Of a DNA stretch of 64,000 nucleotides, positions 45,811 to 55,666 are shown piece by piece; within the stretch, counting starts at the first letter, position 1; each line of letters starts with the position of its first letter. The notes under the pieces were generated by a model that was not told where the DNA came from, did not search any database, and saw only the letters and a list, made by a program, of their open reading frames with translations. The DNA comes from Leptospira johnsonii. GTDB lineage: Bacteria; Spirochaetota; Leptospiria; Leptospirales; Leptospiraceae. Both the position numbers and the translations under genes were made by a program. Location: positions 1,488,001 through 1,552,000 of the forward strand of contig NZ_BFAY01000011.1 of assembly GCF_003112675.1 (NCBI RefSeq). The letters are read 5' to 3'.

Positions 45811-46614
45811 ATGAAATTCCCGATCCCTTCTCCCATTCATCTAGGTTTCGTTTTCTTTTGTGCTTTTTTCGTACTCTTATACCAATCCGTGATCGAAAGA
45901 TCCGGCTCTCAAGAAGACTATCCTTATACTTTAAAAATCTATTATCCAAAGTCCCAAGGTATACGTCCCGGAACTCCAGTCAGCATTTTAGGATTGGCGA
46001 GAGGGATCGTAAGAGATGTGGATGTGGTTGGGATAGAAGAAGTTCCAGACAAAAGATTTTTAGACAAGAACAGGACCAAGGCAGTAGAGATCACGATTCG
46101 ATTGGCCGAGCCTATCACATTGTATTCAAACTATGATATCAGTTTTAGGACTGCTACCGTTCTTTCTGGGAGAACCATCGATATCAATCCAGGAAATGCG
46201 GAAGAAGATTCAAAACGGGTTTTCTTCAAACCTACGTACAAAGAGGAGGAGGGTTTTCGTCCTGATTTTGCTCCTTCTGCCAGATACTATGATGATTTTT
46301 TTGCAGCGTCCACAGGTGTGATCCGAGAGAATAAAGAAGATATTAATTTGACGTTTGGCAACTTAGAAGAGATCTCCTATAAACTCAAAAGTAGTAACGG
46401 TTCGGTTCCTAGGTTCATCAACGATCCGGATACTTACGACAATCTGGCCGAGACATTGACAGACATGAGAATTTTAGGAGACGATGCCAGAAGATATGTG
46501 GAAGGGTATCGCAAGATAGAAAGAAGCGCCCCTATCCCTTTCTCCATCAATTTGTATCGTAGGACCACCATCATCGGTGGGATTTCCAGCGATTTCTATT
46601 TGAACAAACTATAA
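45811..46614 (+). CDS. MCE/MlaD-family lipid transport protein
   Basis: A 267-residue protein with one N-terminal membrane segment ([19 protein letters not shown]) and then an MCE domain ([20 protein letters not shown] followed by GIVRDVDVV). It ends in a helical tail without further MCE repeats. MlaD-type proteins bind phospholipids and form hexameric rings that carry lipids between membranes with an ABC transporter. The partner MlaE/MlaF genes are not adjacent. It diverges from ftsQ. Confidence 0.85.
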   Translation: MKFPIPSPIHLGFVFFCAFFVLLYQSVIERSGSQEDYPYTLKIYYPKSQGIRPGTPVSILGLARGIVRDVDVVGIEEVPDKRFLDKNRTKAVEITIRLAEPITLYSNYDISFRTATVLSGRTIDINPGNAEEDSKRVFFKPTYKEEEGFRPDFAPSARYYDDFFAASTGVIRENKEDINLTFGNLEEISYKLKSSNGSVPRFINDPDTYDNLAETLTDMRILGDDARRYVEGYRKIERSAPIPFSINLYRRTTIIGGISSDFYLNKL

Positions 46615-46700
46615 CTCCGGTGGCGATTCCCTATAACTAAGCTAGAAGCACCTTCGAAAAGGCGGGGACAAACTAAGCTACCTTGCCGATCCTAGTATCT

Positions 46701-47804
46701 ATGAAAGTCGCAGTGATCCATGATTGGCTGAATGGAATGAGAGGAGGAGAGATCGTACTCGATTCCATCCTAAAAGTATTTCCGGACGCCGATCTATTTA
46801 CCCTTTTTTACGAAAAAGGAAAGTTAAATGAAAGGATCGAAAATAGAAAGATCGTAACCGCGTTTACAGATAGTCTTCCTTTCAAATCCAAGTACCGTTG
46901 GTATCTTCCATTATTCCCCACTGCGATCGAGTCCTTGGATCTAAGAGGATATGATCTGATCGTATCTTCTTCTCATTGTGTTGCAAAAGGTGTGATCCCT
47001 GATCCTGATGCGATCCATATTAGCTATGTACATTCTCCTATGAGATATGTATGGGATTTGTATTATGATTATTTTCCTGCAAGAAGCGGTTTGAAATTTT
47101 TCGCATTCCAACTTGTTTCCAATTATCTTCGCAACTGGGATTCTGTTTCTTCTAACAGAGTAGATTCTTTCTTATGCAACTCGGAGTTCGTTTCCAGAAG
47201 GATCCAAAAATACTATAGAAGAGACTCCAAGGTAGTATATCCTCCTTGTTTGCCTAAAGGTTTTAGGGTTCAGGCGGGGAAGAAGGAAAACTTCGACCTG
47301 ATCGTTTCCGCATTCGCACCATATAAGCGTATCGACTTGGCAATAGAGGCATATAGAAAAAATGGAAGACCTCTGAAAATTTTAGGAAGCGGCCAAGAAT
47401 ATAAGAAACTTGTAAAAGAACTTCCACCTAATGTGGAGATCTTACCTCATCGGCCAAGGAATGAAGTGCAAGAGTATATGGCCAAGGCAAAGACATTCAT
47501 TTTTCCCGGAATGGAAGATTTCGGGATCGCACCTGTAGAAGCTCAAGGCTATTGTACACCTGTTCTGGCGTATGGAAAGGGTGGGGCATTGGAAACAGTG
47601 GTCTCCGGAAAGACGGGGCTATTCTTCCGAGAGCAAACAGTGGAGGCATTGAACTCCGCCTTAGAGCAATCCGACCGAAAAGAATGGAAATCTAAGGACT
47701 TTCAGGCCTCGGTAAACCGTTTTACAGAGGAAAAATTCATCATCCAAATCCAAAAGACGGTCGAGACTATAAACAAGAACTCTGGAAAAAGGAGGGGCGT
47801 TTGA
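46701..47804 (+). CDS. Glycosyltransferase family 4
   Basis: A 367-residue GT-B fold enzyme from the ATG at 46701 (MKVAVIHDWLNGMRGGEIVL). The C-terminal nucleotide-sugar domain shows IVSAFAPYKRIDLAIEAYRK, PLKILGSGQEYKKLVK, AKTFIFPGMEDFGIAPVEAQ and GYCTPVLAYGKGGALETVVS, which carries the conserved E(x7)E sugar-nucleotide motif. It could extend LPS, O-antigen or another glycan. It overlaps the FlbD gene by 4 bases and heads a plus-strand operon with the motility genes. Sugar specificity unknown. Confidence 0.92.
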   Translation: MKVAVIHDWLNGMRGGEIVLDSILKVFPDADLFTLFYEKGKLNERIENRKIVTAFTDSLPFKSKYRWYLPLFPTAIESLDLRGYDLIVSSSHCVAKGVIPDPDAIHISYVHSPMRYVWDLYYDYFPARSGLKFFAFQLVSNYLRNWDSVSSNRVDSFLCNSEFVSRRIQKYYRRDSKVVYPPCLPKGFRVQAGKKENFDLIVSAFAPYKRIDLAIEAYRKNGRPLKILGSGQEYKKLVKELPPNVEILPHRPRNEVQEYMAKAKTFIFPGMEDFGIAPVEAQGYCTPVLAYGKGGALETVVSGKTGLFFREQTVEALNSALEQSDRKEWKSKDFQASVNRFTEEKFIIQIQKTVETINKNSGKRRGV

Positions 47805-48025
47805 TTACTTTGCATAGATTAAAAGGAACTGAATTCGTTCTGAACGCCTCTCATATTGAATGTATCGAAGCCAATCCGGATACAACGATCACTTTGTCTA
47901 ATGATAGAAAATATGTGGTCCAGGAAAGTATCCCGGAAGTAATCGAAAAAATTTTGGAGTTCAAGAAACGAGTGCTGGTGTTTCCTTTAGGTTCCGCGCC
48001 GGATCAATTTAAGAAGGTAGATTAA
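47801..48025 (+). CDS. flbD: Flagellar FlbD family protein
   Basis: A 74-residue protein. MITLHRLKGTEFVLNASHIE, then NPDTTITLSNDRKYVVQESI and EKILEFKKRVLVFPL match the small FlbD family found upstream of motA in spirochaetes and some firmicutes. It probably helps flagellar gene regulation or motor function. The TTG start overlaps the upstream glycosyltransferase stop. It is 6 bases before motA. Confidence 0.9.
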   Translation: MITLHRLKGTEFVLNASHIECIEANPDTTITLSNDRKYVVQESIPEVIEKILEFKKRVLVFPLGSAPDQFKKVD

Positions 48026-48031
48026 ACTGCA

Positions 48032-48814
<783 letters not shown>

Positions 48815-48835
48815 GAATTATTTCGGTAGAAGAAT

Positions 48836-49663
48836 ATGGCAAAACAGAAATGTCCTGAATGTATCCAAAATATTCCAGAGTATATGCTTACTTATGGAGA
48901 CATGGTTACGCTTCTTCTTTGCTTCTTCATTATGTTATATCGTACAGGTAAAACGAACGCGATAGAAATGCAGATCATTCTATCCGCGTTTAAGACTACT
49001 ACCGGGTTTTTTGACGGCGGCCAAACTCTTTCCAAAGGAAAATTGGAAGAGATGGGAATGAATATAGAAAGTCTTCCTTCCATGACTACAGGAAAGGCGC
49101 TTTCTAAATCTAAGAAAACCGCCACGGAATTATTCAAACCTGAGATAGAAGCAGGGAAAGTGCGAGTAACTGAAGACGAAAGAGGTCTTGTGATCAGCTT
49201 AGTGGGAGCCGATTATTTTAATCCAGGTTCCGCAATTTTGCAGGAACCGATCAAGAGCACATTAAAAAAGGCCAGCGGACTTATCAAAGGATTAGAAAGA
49301 TTCGTAAGGGTAGAAGGTCACTGCGACGCTGATGCAGTACTTCCCGGCGCCAATCCCAACAGGGAAGAAAGAACTTATTTAAACAACTGGGACCTTGCTG
49401 GAGCAAGAGCGATCAACTCCACGGATTATGTAGTGGGAGTAGGAAAGTTGGATCCGAGTTGGTTTCAAGCTGTGAGTTTCGGATCTTATCGACCGTTGGT
49501 TGTGGAGAACCAAGGAACTCCGGAAGCAAAAGCATTCAATAGAAGAATTGATATCGTAATTTTAACGGAAAAATCCACCAAACGAAGCGAATACGAATCT
49601 AACTTCGGCCTACCGAAAAGCCGAGTTCCGGGTTCGGAATCTTCCACTGAAAGTGGATTATAG
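48836..49663 (+). CDS. motB: Flagellar motor stator protein MotB
   Basis: A 275-residue peptidoglycan-anchored stator subunit. The N-terminal plug and membrane helix contain PEYMLTYGDMVTLLLCFFIM, with the proton-carrying Asp at about residue 22. The C-terminal OmpA-like domain shows VRVEGHCDADAVLPGA, NWDLAGARAINSTDYVV and FNRRIDIVIL for peptidoglycan binding. It starts 21 bases after motA. The N-terminal CPECIQNIP is unusual: two Cys residues just before the membrane helix. Confidence 0.95.
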   Translation: MAKQKCPECIQNIPEYMLTYGDMVTLLLCFFIMLYRTGKTNAIEMQIILSAFKTTTGFFDGGQTLSKGKLEEMGMNIESLPSMTTGKALSKSKKTATELFKPEIEAGKVRVTEDERGLVISLVGADYFNPGSAILQEPIKSTLKKASGLIKGLERFVRVEGHCDADAVLPGANPNREERTYLNNWDLAGARAINSTDYVVGVGKLDPSWFQAVSFGSYRPLVVENQGTPEAKAFNRRIDIVILTEKSTKRSEYESNFGLPKSRVPGSESSTESGL

Positions 49664-49684
49664 AAGAGTAAAAGGAGAATACCC

Positions 49685-50209
49685 ATGGGCGATCCCGAAA
49701 TAGACGAGGAAGAAGGCGGTTTACCCGCGGCGGATGCCGGCGCCGGCTCGTCTCCGCTCATCAAATGGCTGATCTATATTGCCGGTGCTGTATTCGGAAT
49801 TATCATAGTTGTACTTGTTTCCATGTTTGTTGCGAAACAAGCAGCGACTAGCACTTTCCGCGAAATGAAAAACGTGGCTTTGGTAAAACCTCCTCCACCG
49901 TTGATGACTTTCCAATTCCAGGAAGAGTTTAGGATCAATACTGCGGACAAGGGAGAAACTCACTTCGTAAAGATGAAATTATCTTTCGGAGTGGCAAGGG
50001 ACGACGCAAAGATCACTGCGGAACTTGCGGAAAGGATCGCTCAGATGAGAGACTTGGTAAACCTAATTATAGGAAGAAAGACCAAGGACGATCTAATTGA
50101 TGTCGAAGATCAGTTGGATCTGAGAGAAGAAATTAAAGCTCAGATCAACCATATTCTCTCCGACGGAAAGATCCAAGAAGTTTACTTCACAGAATTTATC
50201 GTCAACTGA
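49685..50209 (+). CDS. fliL: Flagellar basal body protein FliL
   Basis: A 174-residue inner-membrane protein that stabilises the stator ring. One membrane segment (WLIYIAGAVFGIIIVVLVSM) follows an acidic, Gly/Ala-rich cytoplasmic N-terminus. The periplasmic part (HFVKMKLSFGVARDDAKITA and LVNLIIGRKTKDDLIDVEDQ) and the end VYFTEFIVN fit FliL. Its stop overlaps the kdsB start by one base. Confidence 0.92.
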   Translation: MGDPEIDEEEGGLPAADAGAGSSPLIKWLIYIAGAVFGIIIVVLVSMFVAKQAATSTFREMKNVALVKPPPPLMTFQFQEEFRINTADKGETHFVKMKLSFGVARDDAKITAELAERIAQMRDLVNLIIGRKTKDDLIDVEDQLDLREEIKAQINHILSDGKIQEVYFTEFIVN

Positions 50210-50952
50210 TGACCAAACCGAAAATCCTTGGGGTCATACCCGCAAGATACGGAAGTTCCCGATTTCCCGGCAAACCATTGGCCAAGATCGGGGACCTTCC
50301 TATGATCGCTTGGACATATAAGAATTCTCTAAAGTCTTCTCTTCTCCACGAAGTGGTGGTCGCTACTGACGACGAAAGGATCCTGAAAATAGTTTCGGAT
50401 AATGGTGGTAAGGCGGTAATGACTTCTCCTGGCCATCCATCCGGAACGGATAGGATCAGAGAAGTATCACTCAAATACCCGGACTCCGGAATTATTATCA
50501 ATATCCAAGGCGATGAACCTGGGATCGAATCCGAGCTTATCGACGGAGTGGCAAAACTCAAACTGGAAAGACCGGATTGGGCGATGAGCACAGCAGCGGT
50601 TCTATTGGAAGAAAAAGAAATTTCAGATCCGAATAGGGTCAAAGTGGTCATCGACAAAAACGGAAAGGCGCTCTACTTCTCTCGCTCTGCCATCCCTAGC
50701 CAATTTAAAAAAACTGTCCCGGCTTATAGACATCTTGGGATCTACGGATACGATAGAGACTTCTTACTTGGATATCCAGAACTTCCCCCTAGCGCATTAG
50801 AAGAATCGGAATCACTCGAACAATTAAGAGCAATGGAAGCAGGGCATTCTATTGGAGTGTATATAGCAAGTGGCGCAGCGTTGAGCGTCGACACACCTGA
50901 AGATCTGGAATTGGTTGTGGAAGATTTTAAGAAGAAGGGACTGATCCCTTAA
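50209..50952 (+). CDS. kdsB: 3-deoxy-manno-octulosonate cytidylyltransferase
   Basis: KdsB makes CMP-KDO for lipid A-core assembly. The 247-residue product opens with the signature GVIPARYGSSRFPGKPLAKI and contains VVVATDDERILKIV, GGKAVMTSPGHPSGTDRIRE, IINIQGDEPGI and LYFSRSAIPSQF. Its placement at the end of a motility operon is unusual. It starts at the last base of the fliL stop codon. The stop codon is shared with the convergent STAS gene through a TTAA. Confidence 0.97.
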   Translation: MTKPKILGVIPARYGSSRFPGKPLAKIGDLPMIAWTYKNSLKSSLLHEVVVATDDERILKIVSDNGGKAVMTSPGHPSGTDRIREVSLKYPDSGIIINIQGDEPGIESELIDGVAKLKLERPDWAMSTAAVLLEEKEISDPNRVKVVIDKNGKALYFSRSAIPSQFKKTVPAYRHLGIYGYDRDFLLGYPELPPSALEESESLEQLRAMEAGHSIGVYIASGAALSVDTPEDLELVVEDFKKKGLIP

Positions 50953-51287
50953 CTGAGAGCTTCTTGTAGAGTATTATGGATTAAAACGAAATCCGTAAGA
51001 CCAACGATATCCATTACTTTTCTGAAATGATCGTTTAAGCCGGCAAATTCAATTTTGGAAGAAGATTCACTTGCTTTGGTGATCAAACTGATCAAGGTCG
51101 CAAGCCCCGCCGAATTGATGTAAGACGTTCCATGAAAATTCAAAATTACCCTGCTTCTACGTTGCTCAGGTATGGATTGGTATTTCCCTAAAATTTCGTC
51201 ATCCGCCTCGGAGGTAATTTCTCCCGAGATATGGATCACCGGAACATTGGGTTCAAGATCCACGTTTATTTTGAATTCGTCAGACAT
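50949..51287 (-). CDS. STAS-domain anti-sigma factor antagonist
   Basis: A 112-residue SpoIIAA/RsbV-like protein. VPVIHISGEITSEADDEILG, LNFHGTSYINSAGLATLISL (with the phosphorylatable Ser in NSAG) and IEFAGLNDHFRKVMDIVGLT define the STAS fold. Such proteins are phosphorylated by a partner kinase and release an anti-sigma factor. The partner is not in the window. It converges with kdsB; the two stops overlap in TTAA. Confidence 0.92.
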   Translation of the reverse strand: MSDEFKINVDLEPNVPVIHISGEITSEADDEILGKYQSIPEQRRSRVILNFHGTSYINSAGLATLISLITKASESSSKIEFAGLNDHFRKVMDIVGLTDFVLIHNTLQEALS

Positions 51288-51377
51288 CTGCCTTATTTAG
51301 CACAAAAGACCTTCCCTCCCGAAGACAGTCAATCCCGTTTCCTGGGGAAAACCGGCTACTCGGGGAACATCCTCCGA

Positions 51378-51647
51378 TTAAACGTAGTGCTCTAGCTCCT
51401 CTGGAGAAAGTCTGTCGAAAATCTGGCCGCATTGGGAACATTGAAAAGAAACAGTAGTAGGTTTGGAAGAAATCCCGAAAAGGATCAAAAACCAGGCCCA
51501 GTTACCGTAGGTTTTCACCTCTCTGGAAAGAGGGGATTTTCTGTCCGTTCCGCAACTGTCGCAATGTGGTAAAGAAGAGGATTGGCTCACAAAGCTAGGT
51601 TGAAATGGGGGTGGAAAACTTCCAGAAGAAAAGTGGGAAAAAATCAA
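51378..51647 (-). CDS. Small zinc-ribbon-type protein, unknown function
   Basis: Up to 89 residues from the TTG at 51647; a GTG at 51590 would give 70. Two CxxC motifs (LPHCDSCGTDRK and FQCSQCGQIFDRL) are separated by a hydrophobic stretch (YGNWAWFLILFGISS). This suggests a zinc ribbon. The long start overlaps the downstream cytochrome terminator region, so the shorter form is more likely. Function unknown. Confidence 0.5.
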   Translation of the reverse strand: MIFSHFSSGSFPPPFQPSFVSQSSSLPHCDSCGTDRKSPLSREVKTYGNWAWFLILFGISSKPTTVSFQCSQCGQIFDRLSPEELEHYV

Positions 51648-51670
51648 GATGGGAGTCCTTTCGGACTCCC
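51637..51670 (-). terminator. Intrinsic terminator of the cytochrome c gene
   Basis: On the minus strand GGGAGTCC and GGACTCCC (plus coordinates 51663-51670 and 51651-51658) form a perfect 8-pair stem with a four-base GAAA loop as read on minus. This is followed by ATCTTGATTTTTTCCC. It lies 13 bases after the cytochrome stop. Confidence 0.75.
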
Positions 51671-51682
51671 GAAGAATGGGGA

Positions 51683-52096
51683 TTAATTTTGGTTCAGGTA
51701 GATTACGTACTTAGCGATTTTTTTCAGTTTTTCGTCGCCTAAGAATTTGTAGGAAGTCATCACAGGATTGCTTGGAATTCCGTTATTCAAAGTTTTCAGA
51801 ATGCCAGCTTCCGTAGGACCGTTTTTCCATTCGTTTGCAGGTGCCTTGTAATTTCTAGGTTTTGGATTCAAGCTAGCCGCAGCAGCTCCATCTCCAGCAC
51901 CGGTATCACCGTGACATGCGTTACATCCGTTTTCAAGAAAAAGTTTTTTACCTTCTTCTACCTCCGGACTTAAAGTTGCTGCGCTTGCTACAGGTGCAGC
52001 TTCTTCTTTCGGTTTTTCTTTATCTCCGCAGTTCAATAGAAAGGTGAGGGAGAGAATGGAAACAAAAAGGGAAATCAGGATTGCCCGAGTTTTCAT
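51683..52096 (-). CDS. c-type cytochrome lipoprotein
   Basis: A 137-residue exported protein with a lipoprotein signal (ILISLFVSILSLTFLLNC, Cys at the lipobox). The mature part carries one heme-binding CNACHGDTGAGDGAAAAS site and an axial Met in NPVMTSYKFL, typical class I monoheme cytochrome c. It probably carries electrons at the outer face of the inner membrane. AAGGAG sits 8 bases before the ATG. The gene is monocistronic with its own terminator. Confidence 0.9.
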   Translation of the reverse strand: MKTRAILISLFVSILSLTFLLNCGDKEKPKEEAAPVASAATLSPEVEEGKKLFLENGCNACHGDTGAGDGAAAASLNPKPRNYKAPANEWKNGPTEAGILKTLNNGIPSNPVMTSYKFLGDEKLKKIAKYVIYLNQN

Positions 52097-52311
52097 GGAT
52101 TACTCCTTTATATTGATTCCAACTTTCTTATTTAGAAAGAGAAAGCAAAGAACTTTTTGTCACGATATTGTCGGGAGAAAATCCGCAGAAAGTTTTCGGA
52201 TAAAGTGGAGAAGGCCCCAAAATTGATTTTTGTCAAACCAGCCGGAGCTGATTCTTAATATCGATTTCTAAGAATGGAAAACAATCGGGCTTATTGGTTT
52301 TTTGTAAAACA

Positions 52312-52343
52312 AAGCGGGGTAAGTCCCACCCCGCTTCTTTTTT
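52312..52343. terminator. Bidirectional intrinsic terminator of the fabG-thiolase-DUF35 operon
   Basis: AAGCGGGGT (52312-52320) pairs perfectly with ACCCCGCTT (52328-52336) around a 7-base loop, followed on plus by CTTTTTT and on minus by TGTTTT. It lies just after the DUF35 stop codon on the minus strand. Confidence 0.85.
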
Positions 52344-52346
52344 AGA

Positions 52347-52706
52347 TCAAGCGGGTTTAAAAATAAATCCCGTAGAAGTTTCTGTTCTATCAAAAAGAAC
52401 AGGCATATCGATCGCGATAGATTCGGTGACCGGTTTGCCTTGGTATTCTCCTTCGATAATACTCATGGTTTTAGCACCTTCTTCCAGCTCGATGACTGCA
52501 AGAACGTAAGGCGCTTTTGGAGCTAAATGTCCGAAACCAACGTGAACTACTGTGTAAGTGTATACTTTTCCTTTACCTGAAAAAGTTTTAACTTCTACTT
52601 CTTCCGATCCACAGTTCGTACAGGAAACTACAGGATCAGTAGCTTCGAATCCGCAGGACTTACATTTTTTTCCGGTTAAAGAATGAGCTTCCATAATCTC
52701 AGCCAT
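52347..52706 (-). CDS. DUF35 OB-fold/zinc-ribbon protein, thiolase partner
   Basis: A 119-residue acyl-CoA-associated protein. A rubredoxin-like zinc ribbon (GKKCKSCGFEATDPVVSCTN with CG next) precedes an OB fold (KVYTYTVVHVGFGHLAPKAP and YVLAVIELEEGAKTMSII). This DUF35 type works next to thiolases in fatty acid and sterol-type chemistry. It overlaps the thiolase stop by 1 base (TAATG), indicating coupling. Confidence 0.9.
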   Translation of the reverse strand: MAEIMEAHSLTGKKCKSCGFEATDPVVSCTNCGSEEVEVKTFSGKGKVYTYTVVHVGFGHLAPKAPYVLAVIELEEGAKTMSIIEGEYQGKPVTESIAIDMPVLFDRTETSTGFIFKPA

Positions 52707-53869
52707 TATTCTCCCCTCTGCAAAATATGCACGATACTTACTGCACCCGGGCCGCCTAAAACATGAGTCAAAGCAGTACGAGCATTTGCGACTTGGCGTT
52801 TTTCAGATTGATCTCTGAGTTGAAAAGTCATCTCCACAACCTGACCTACACCAGTAGCACCTACCGGATGGCCTTTTGCTTTTAAACCGCCTGAAGTGTT
52901 TACAGGAAGTTTTCCGCCCAATCGAGTATGACCGTCTTTGGTAAATTGACCGCCTTTTCCTTTTTCCACAAAGCCAAGATCTTCAATATTGATGATCTCA
53001 GTGATCGTGAAACAGTCATGGCATTCTAAAACATCGATATCCTTTCTTTCCACGCCTGCCATTTTAAAGGCTTCAGTCGCAGCTTGAACAGATGCGGGGA
53101 AGCTTACTGAATCTTTTTTAAGAGCAACATTGAAGTAATCTCCGCCTATTCCGGAGCCTTTTACCACAACATAGTCCTCGCGAACAGATTTTGCTTTTTC
53201 TTTGGTAGTGATCACAACTGCCGCAGAAGCATCGGTAACCAAAGATACATCATGAAAACCGAATGGAGTAGTTACCATTCTTGCTCTCATAATATTATTG
53301 AAGGAAATCTCTTTTTGTTTATGAGCAAATGGATTTAGGCTACCATGGAAATAGTTTTTTTCGGCAACGGTTGCCAACATTTCTTTAGTGGTGCCGAACT
53401 CATGCATATGACGGATGGCGTTTAAAGCAAAACCGGAGGGACCGGAAATACAATAACCGCCTTCCACATCCTGGTCTTGGCCTCTTGCCACGATCTCCAT
53501 AGTAGTTTCCGGATCTAATCCGTTCATTTTTTCAACGCCTAGAACTAAGACGGTATCATATAGACCGGATGCAACAGCTAGAACACCTTGTCTCATTGCG
53601 ATCCCGCCGGAAGCGCAAGCTCCTTCAGTGCGAATTGCAGGACGATCGCCTAATCCAAGTAAGTTGGCTGCATAAGAACCCATGGTGTTTTGAGCGTTAA
53701 ACTCATTTCCAGCATAGTTTCCTACATAAACGGCTTGGATCTCCTTTCTGTCTATACCGGAATCCTTGATGGCTCCGTTACCTGCTTCTGTGACTAGATC
53801 ACGAAGAGTTCTATCTTTATGATTACCGTGGACCGTTTCATAGGCCCCGATGATTGCTACTTCTCTCAT
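52706..53869 (-). CDS. Thiolase (SCP-x type acetyl-CoA acetyltransferase)
   Basis: A 387-residue thiolase-fold enzyme. The nucleophile region is PAIRTEGACASGGIAMRQGV with the active Cys, and HDCFTITEIINIEDLGF and KAKGHPVGATGVGQVVEM carry the other active residues. Its length and the DUF35 partner fit the SCP-x/sterol carrier-type thiolase branch. It would split 3-ketoacyl-CoA to acyl-CoA and acetyl-CoA. It lies 10 bases after fabG in a minus-strand operon. Confidence 0.92.
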   Translation of the reverse strand: MREVAIIGAYETVHGNHKDRTLRDLVTEAGNGAIKDSGIDRKEIQAVYVGNYAGNEFNAQNTMGSYAANLLGLGDRPAIRTEGACASGGIAMRQGVLAVASGLYDTVLVLGVEKMNGLDPETTMEIVARGQDQDVEGGYCISGPSGFALNAIRHMHEFGTTKEMLATVAEKNYFHGSLNPFAHKQKEISFNNIMRARMVTTPFGFHDVSLVTDASAAVVITTKEKAKSVREDYVVVKGSGIGGDYFNVALKKDSVSFPASVQAATEAFKMAGVERKDIDVLECHDCFTITEIINIEDLGFVEKGKGGQFTKDGHTRLGGKLPVNTSGGLKAKGHPVGATGVGQVVEMTFQLRDQSEKRQVANARTALTHVLGGPGAVSIVHILQRGE

Positions 53870-53879
53870 GAATTACTCC

Positions 53880-54647
53880 TTACATTCCGATGCCGGCGCC
53901 GCCGTCTACTCTCAAGAAAACTCCGGTGATATAAGATGCTTTATCAGAAAGGAAGAATTCTACCGCGTTAGCGATCTCTTGTTGAGTTCCCGGTCTCTTC
54001 AAAGGAATGAACATAGGATCGGTAAGTTTTTTCTGAACTTCTTCTGGAAGAGAAGCAGTCATGTCTGTCTGCACATAACCAGGGCAAACTGCATTTACTA
54101 AAACGTTCCTACCTGAAAATTCTCTGGCAGCAACTTTAGTAAGAGCGATCACAGCAGCTTTTGAAGAAGAATAGTTTGCTTGTCCAGGTTGGCCAGAAAG
54201 ACCGGAAAGAGAAGAGATGTTTACAATTCTACCTGAAGGAGCTTTTAAAAGAAGTTTAGAAGCGTACTTGGTCATCAAGAACACACCTTTCGCGTTCACA
54301 TCCATCACGAAATCAAACTCTTGCTCGCTCATTCTGATAAAAAGATTGTCCTTCAAAACTCCTGCGTTGTTTACTAAGAAATCTAATTTACCGAATTTCT
54401 CTTTAACAGCATTGATAGCAGCCTCGCAGTCTTCCGGCTTAGTAACATTTACCGGAATACCTAAGGTTTTAACGCCGAATTCTTTAGCGATATCAGCCGC
54501 GGCCTGCTCGATATGTTCCTTATTTAAGTCTACTACGACTACATCTCCACCATCTCTTGCGATAGTATTGGCGATAGCGCGGCCTAAACCTCTTGGAGAT
54601 GCAGCTCCCGTAACTAATGCAACTTTGCCTTCGAATTGTTTTGCCAT
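53880..54647 (-). CDS. 3-oxoacyl-ACP reductase-type short-chain dehydrogenase
   Basis: A 255-residue SDR. Motifs are [20 protein letters not shown] (cofactor binding, with an extra PRG insertion), [34 protein letters not shown] with the catalytic Ser and YSSSK, and [13 protein letters not shown]. It fits FabG or a related 3-hydroxyacyl-CoA/ACP dehydrogenase. In this operon with a thiolase and DUF35 protein it more likely acts in fatty acid oxidation or polyhydroxyalkanoate-type chemistry than in de novo synthesis. Two GAAC...GTTC palindromes lie just upstream. Confidence 0.88.
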   Translation of the reverse strand: MAKQFEGKVALVTGAASPRGLGRAIANTIARDGGDVVVVDLNKEHIEQAAADIAKEFGVKTLGIPVNVTKPEDCEAAINAVKEKFGKLDFLVNNAGVLKDNLFIRMSEQEFDFVMDVNAKGVFLMTKYASKLLLKAPSGRIVNISSLSGLSGQPGQANYSSSKAAVIALTKVAAREFSGRNVLVNAVCPGYVQTDMTASLPEEVQKKLTDPMFIPLKRPGTQQEIANAVEFFLSDKASYITGVFLRVDGGAGIGM

Positions 54648-54724
54648 TTGGATCCCTCTTATGTCCTCAGATAACGAATTTTGAACTTGCGGATCGTATA
54701 GGTAGAATTCGATCCGTTGAAAGT

Positions 54725-54832
54725 AGAACGATTGTTCTGGTAAAAGATGGATTCTACCCGGATTCCCGACAAGGAAAATTCATTAGAATATAAGGCCTTG
54801 AAACAGTGTTCGTTTTTGTTGAACATTTGTTC
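54725..54832. promoter_or_regulatory. Two GAAC...GTTC palindromes upstream of fabG, possible TetR-type operators
   Basis: AGAACGATTGTTCT (54725-54738) and GAACATTTGTTC (54821-54832) share the pattern GAAC-N2-TTGTTC and are near-palindromic. A further TGTTC half-site lies 5' of the second one. They stand about 80-185 bases upstream of the fabG start on the minus strand. The arms and spacing suit a TetR-type regulator of fatty acid genes. No such regulator is encoded in the window. Confidence 0.45.
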
Positions 54833-55666
54833 GCAAGTTATAGCAGGAGAATGATTTGGTTTCGAACGGTTTGCGAGGAAGAGATATGTCTCATTTTTTG
54901 GGGTGGACTGGTGATTCAGGAGAATTGCGATTTATTATATATTATTAATAATTAATATAATTTCAAACGATAGGACTTCGTTAGTAATTCTTCATAAAAA
55001 AATCAGTTTATTGATGAGAATGTGTGAATTGACTTTTGGATTTCCGAAAGAATGCCCTTTGCCTAGATGGGATAGCTCTATGCAACAAGGAATGATTTGC
55101 ATATGGGCATGGAAGGTTAGGTAAAGATCCTCTTCTTGATCGCTACCAAGAGAAGAAGGATGATTTTATAATTTGATCTCCGAACTATCTACGGTCAAAG
55201 TACGTATTTTATTAATAATTAATTTCCAAAAATTTGAATTTTAACATTATGAAAATATAAAGTTACTATTTTTCGCTAAAGTTTATGAATTAAATATCCC
55301 ATATTAGGATAATATAAAATATCCGTTAGGGGATACGTTCTAATTTTTCCACGTTATCCCAGTTGGGACAAAAAGTTCCCAAATTTTTTTTCGTTAGTTT
55401 CATTTTTGCTTAATAACTGCCTGTTTTCTAAACGTTTCCCAAATTTTTTTTCAGTTCACCGCAAAAAATTGGACAAAAATGGGAACTTTTTCGAAACGTC
55501 CTTCAAACACCCAAGTTGTGTTTTGATTCGGCGACGAATCTGGCAAAACTGTGAGTAAAAATTTGAACTCAGTCAAAAAAGTCGAGTCACGTCGAAAAAT
55601 TTGTCCGGGATGTTTTGTATTTTGGATTTGGTTCTCTTAAGTGATGGGAAACCGGAGGTTCGTTCG
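54833..55666. other. Long AT-rich non-coding region with direct and inverted repeats
   Basis: About 830 bases without a convincing gene. It contains TATTAATAATTAAT in two places (54949 and 55208). TTCCCAAATTTTTTTTC is repeated exactly 60 bases apart (55376-55392 and 55436-55452). AAAAAGTTCCCA (55370-55381) and TGGGAACTTTTT (55480-55491) are an inverted pair. The repeats lie 180-290 bases upstream of the large lipoprotein gene and could control it. A 36-codon ATG frame at 55015 has no support. Confidence 0.6.

Noticed and set aside
55015..55125. 36-codon ATG frame in the 1-kb intergenic region
   Set aside because: No ribosome-binding site, no conserved motif and poor codon pattern.
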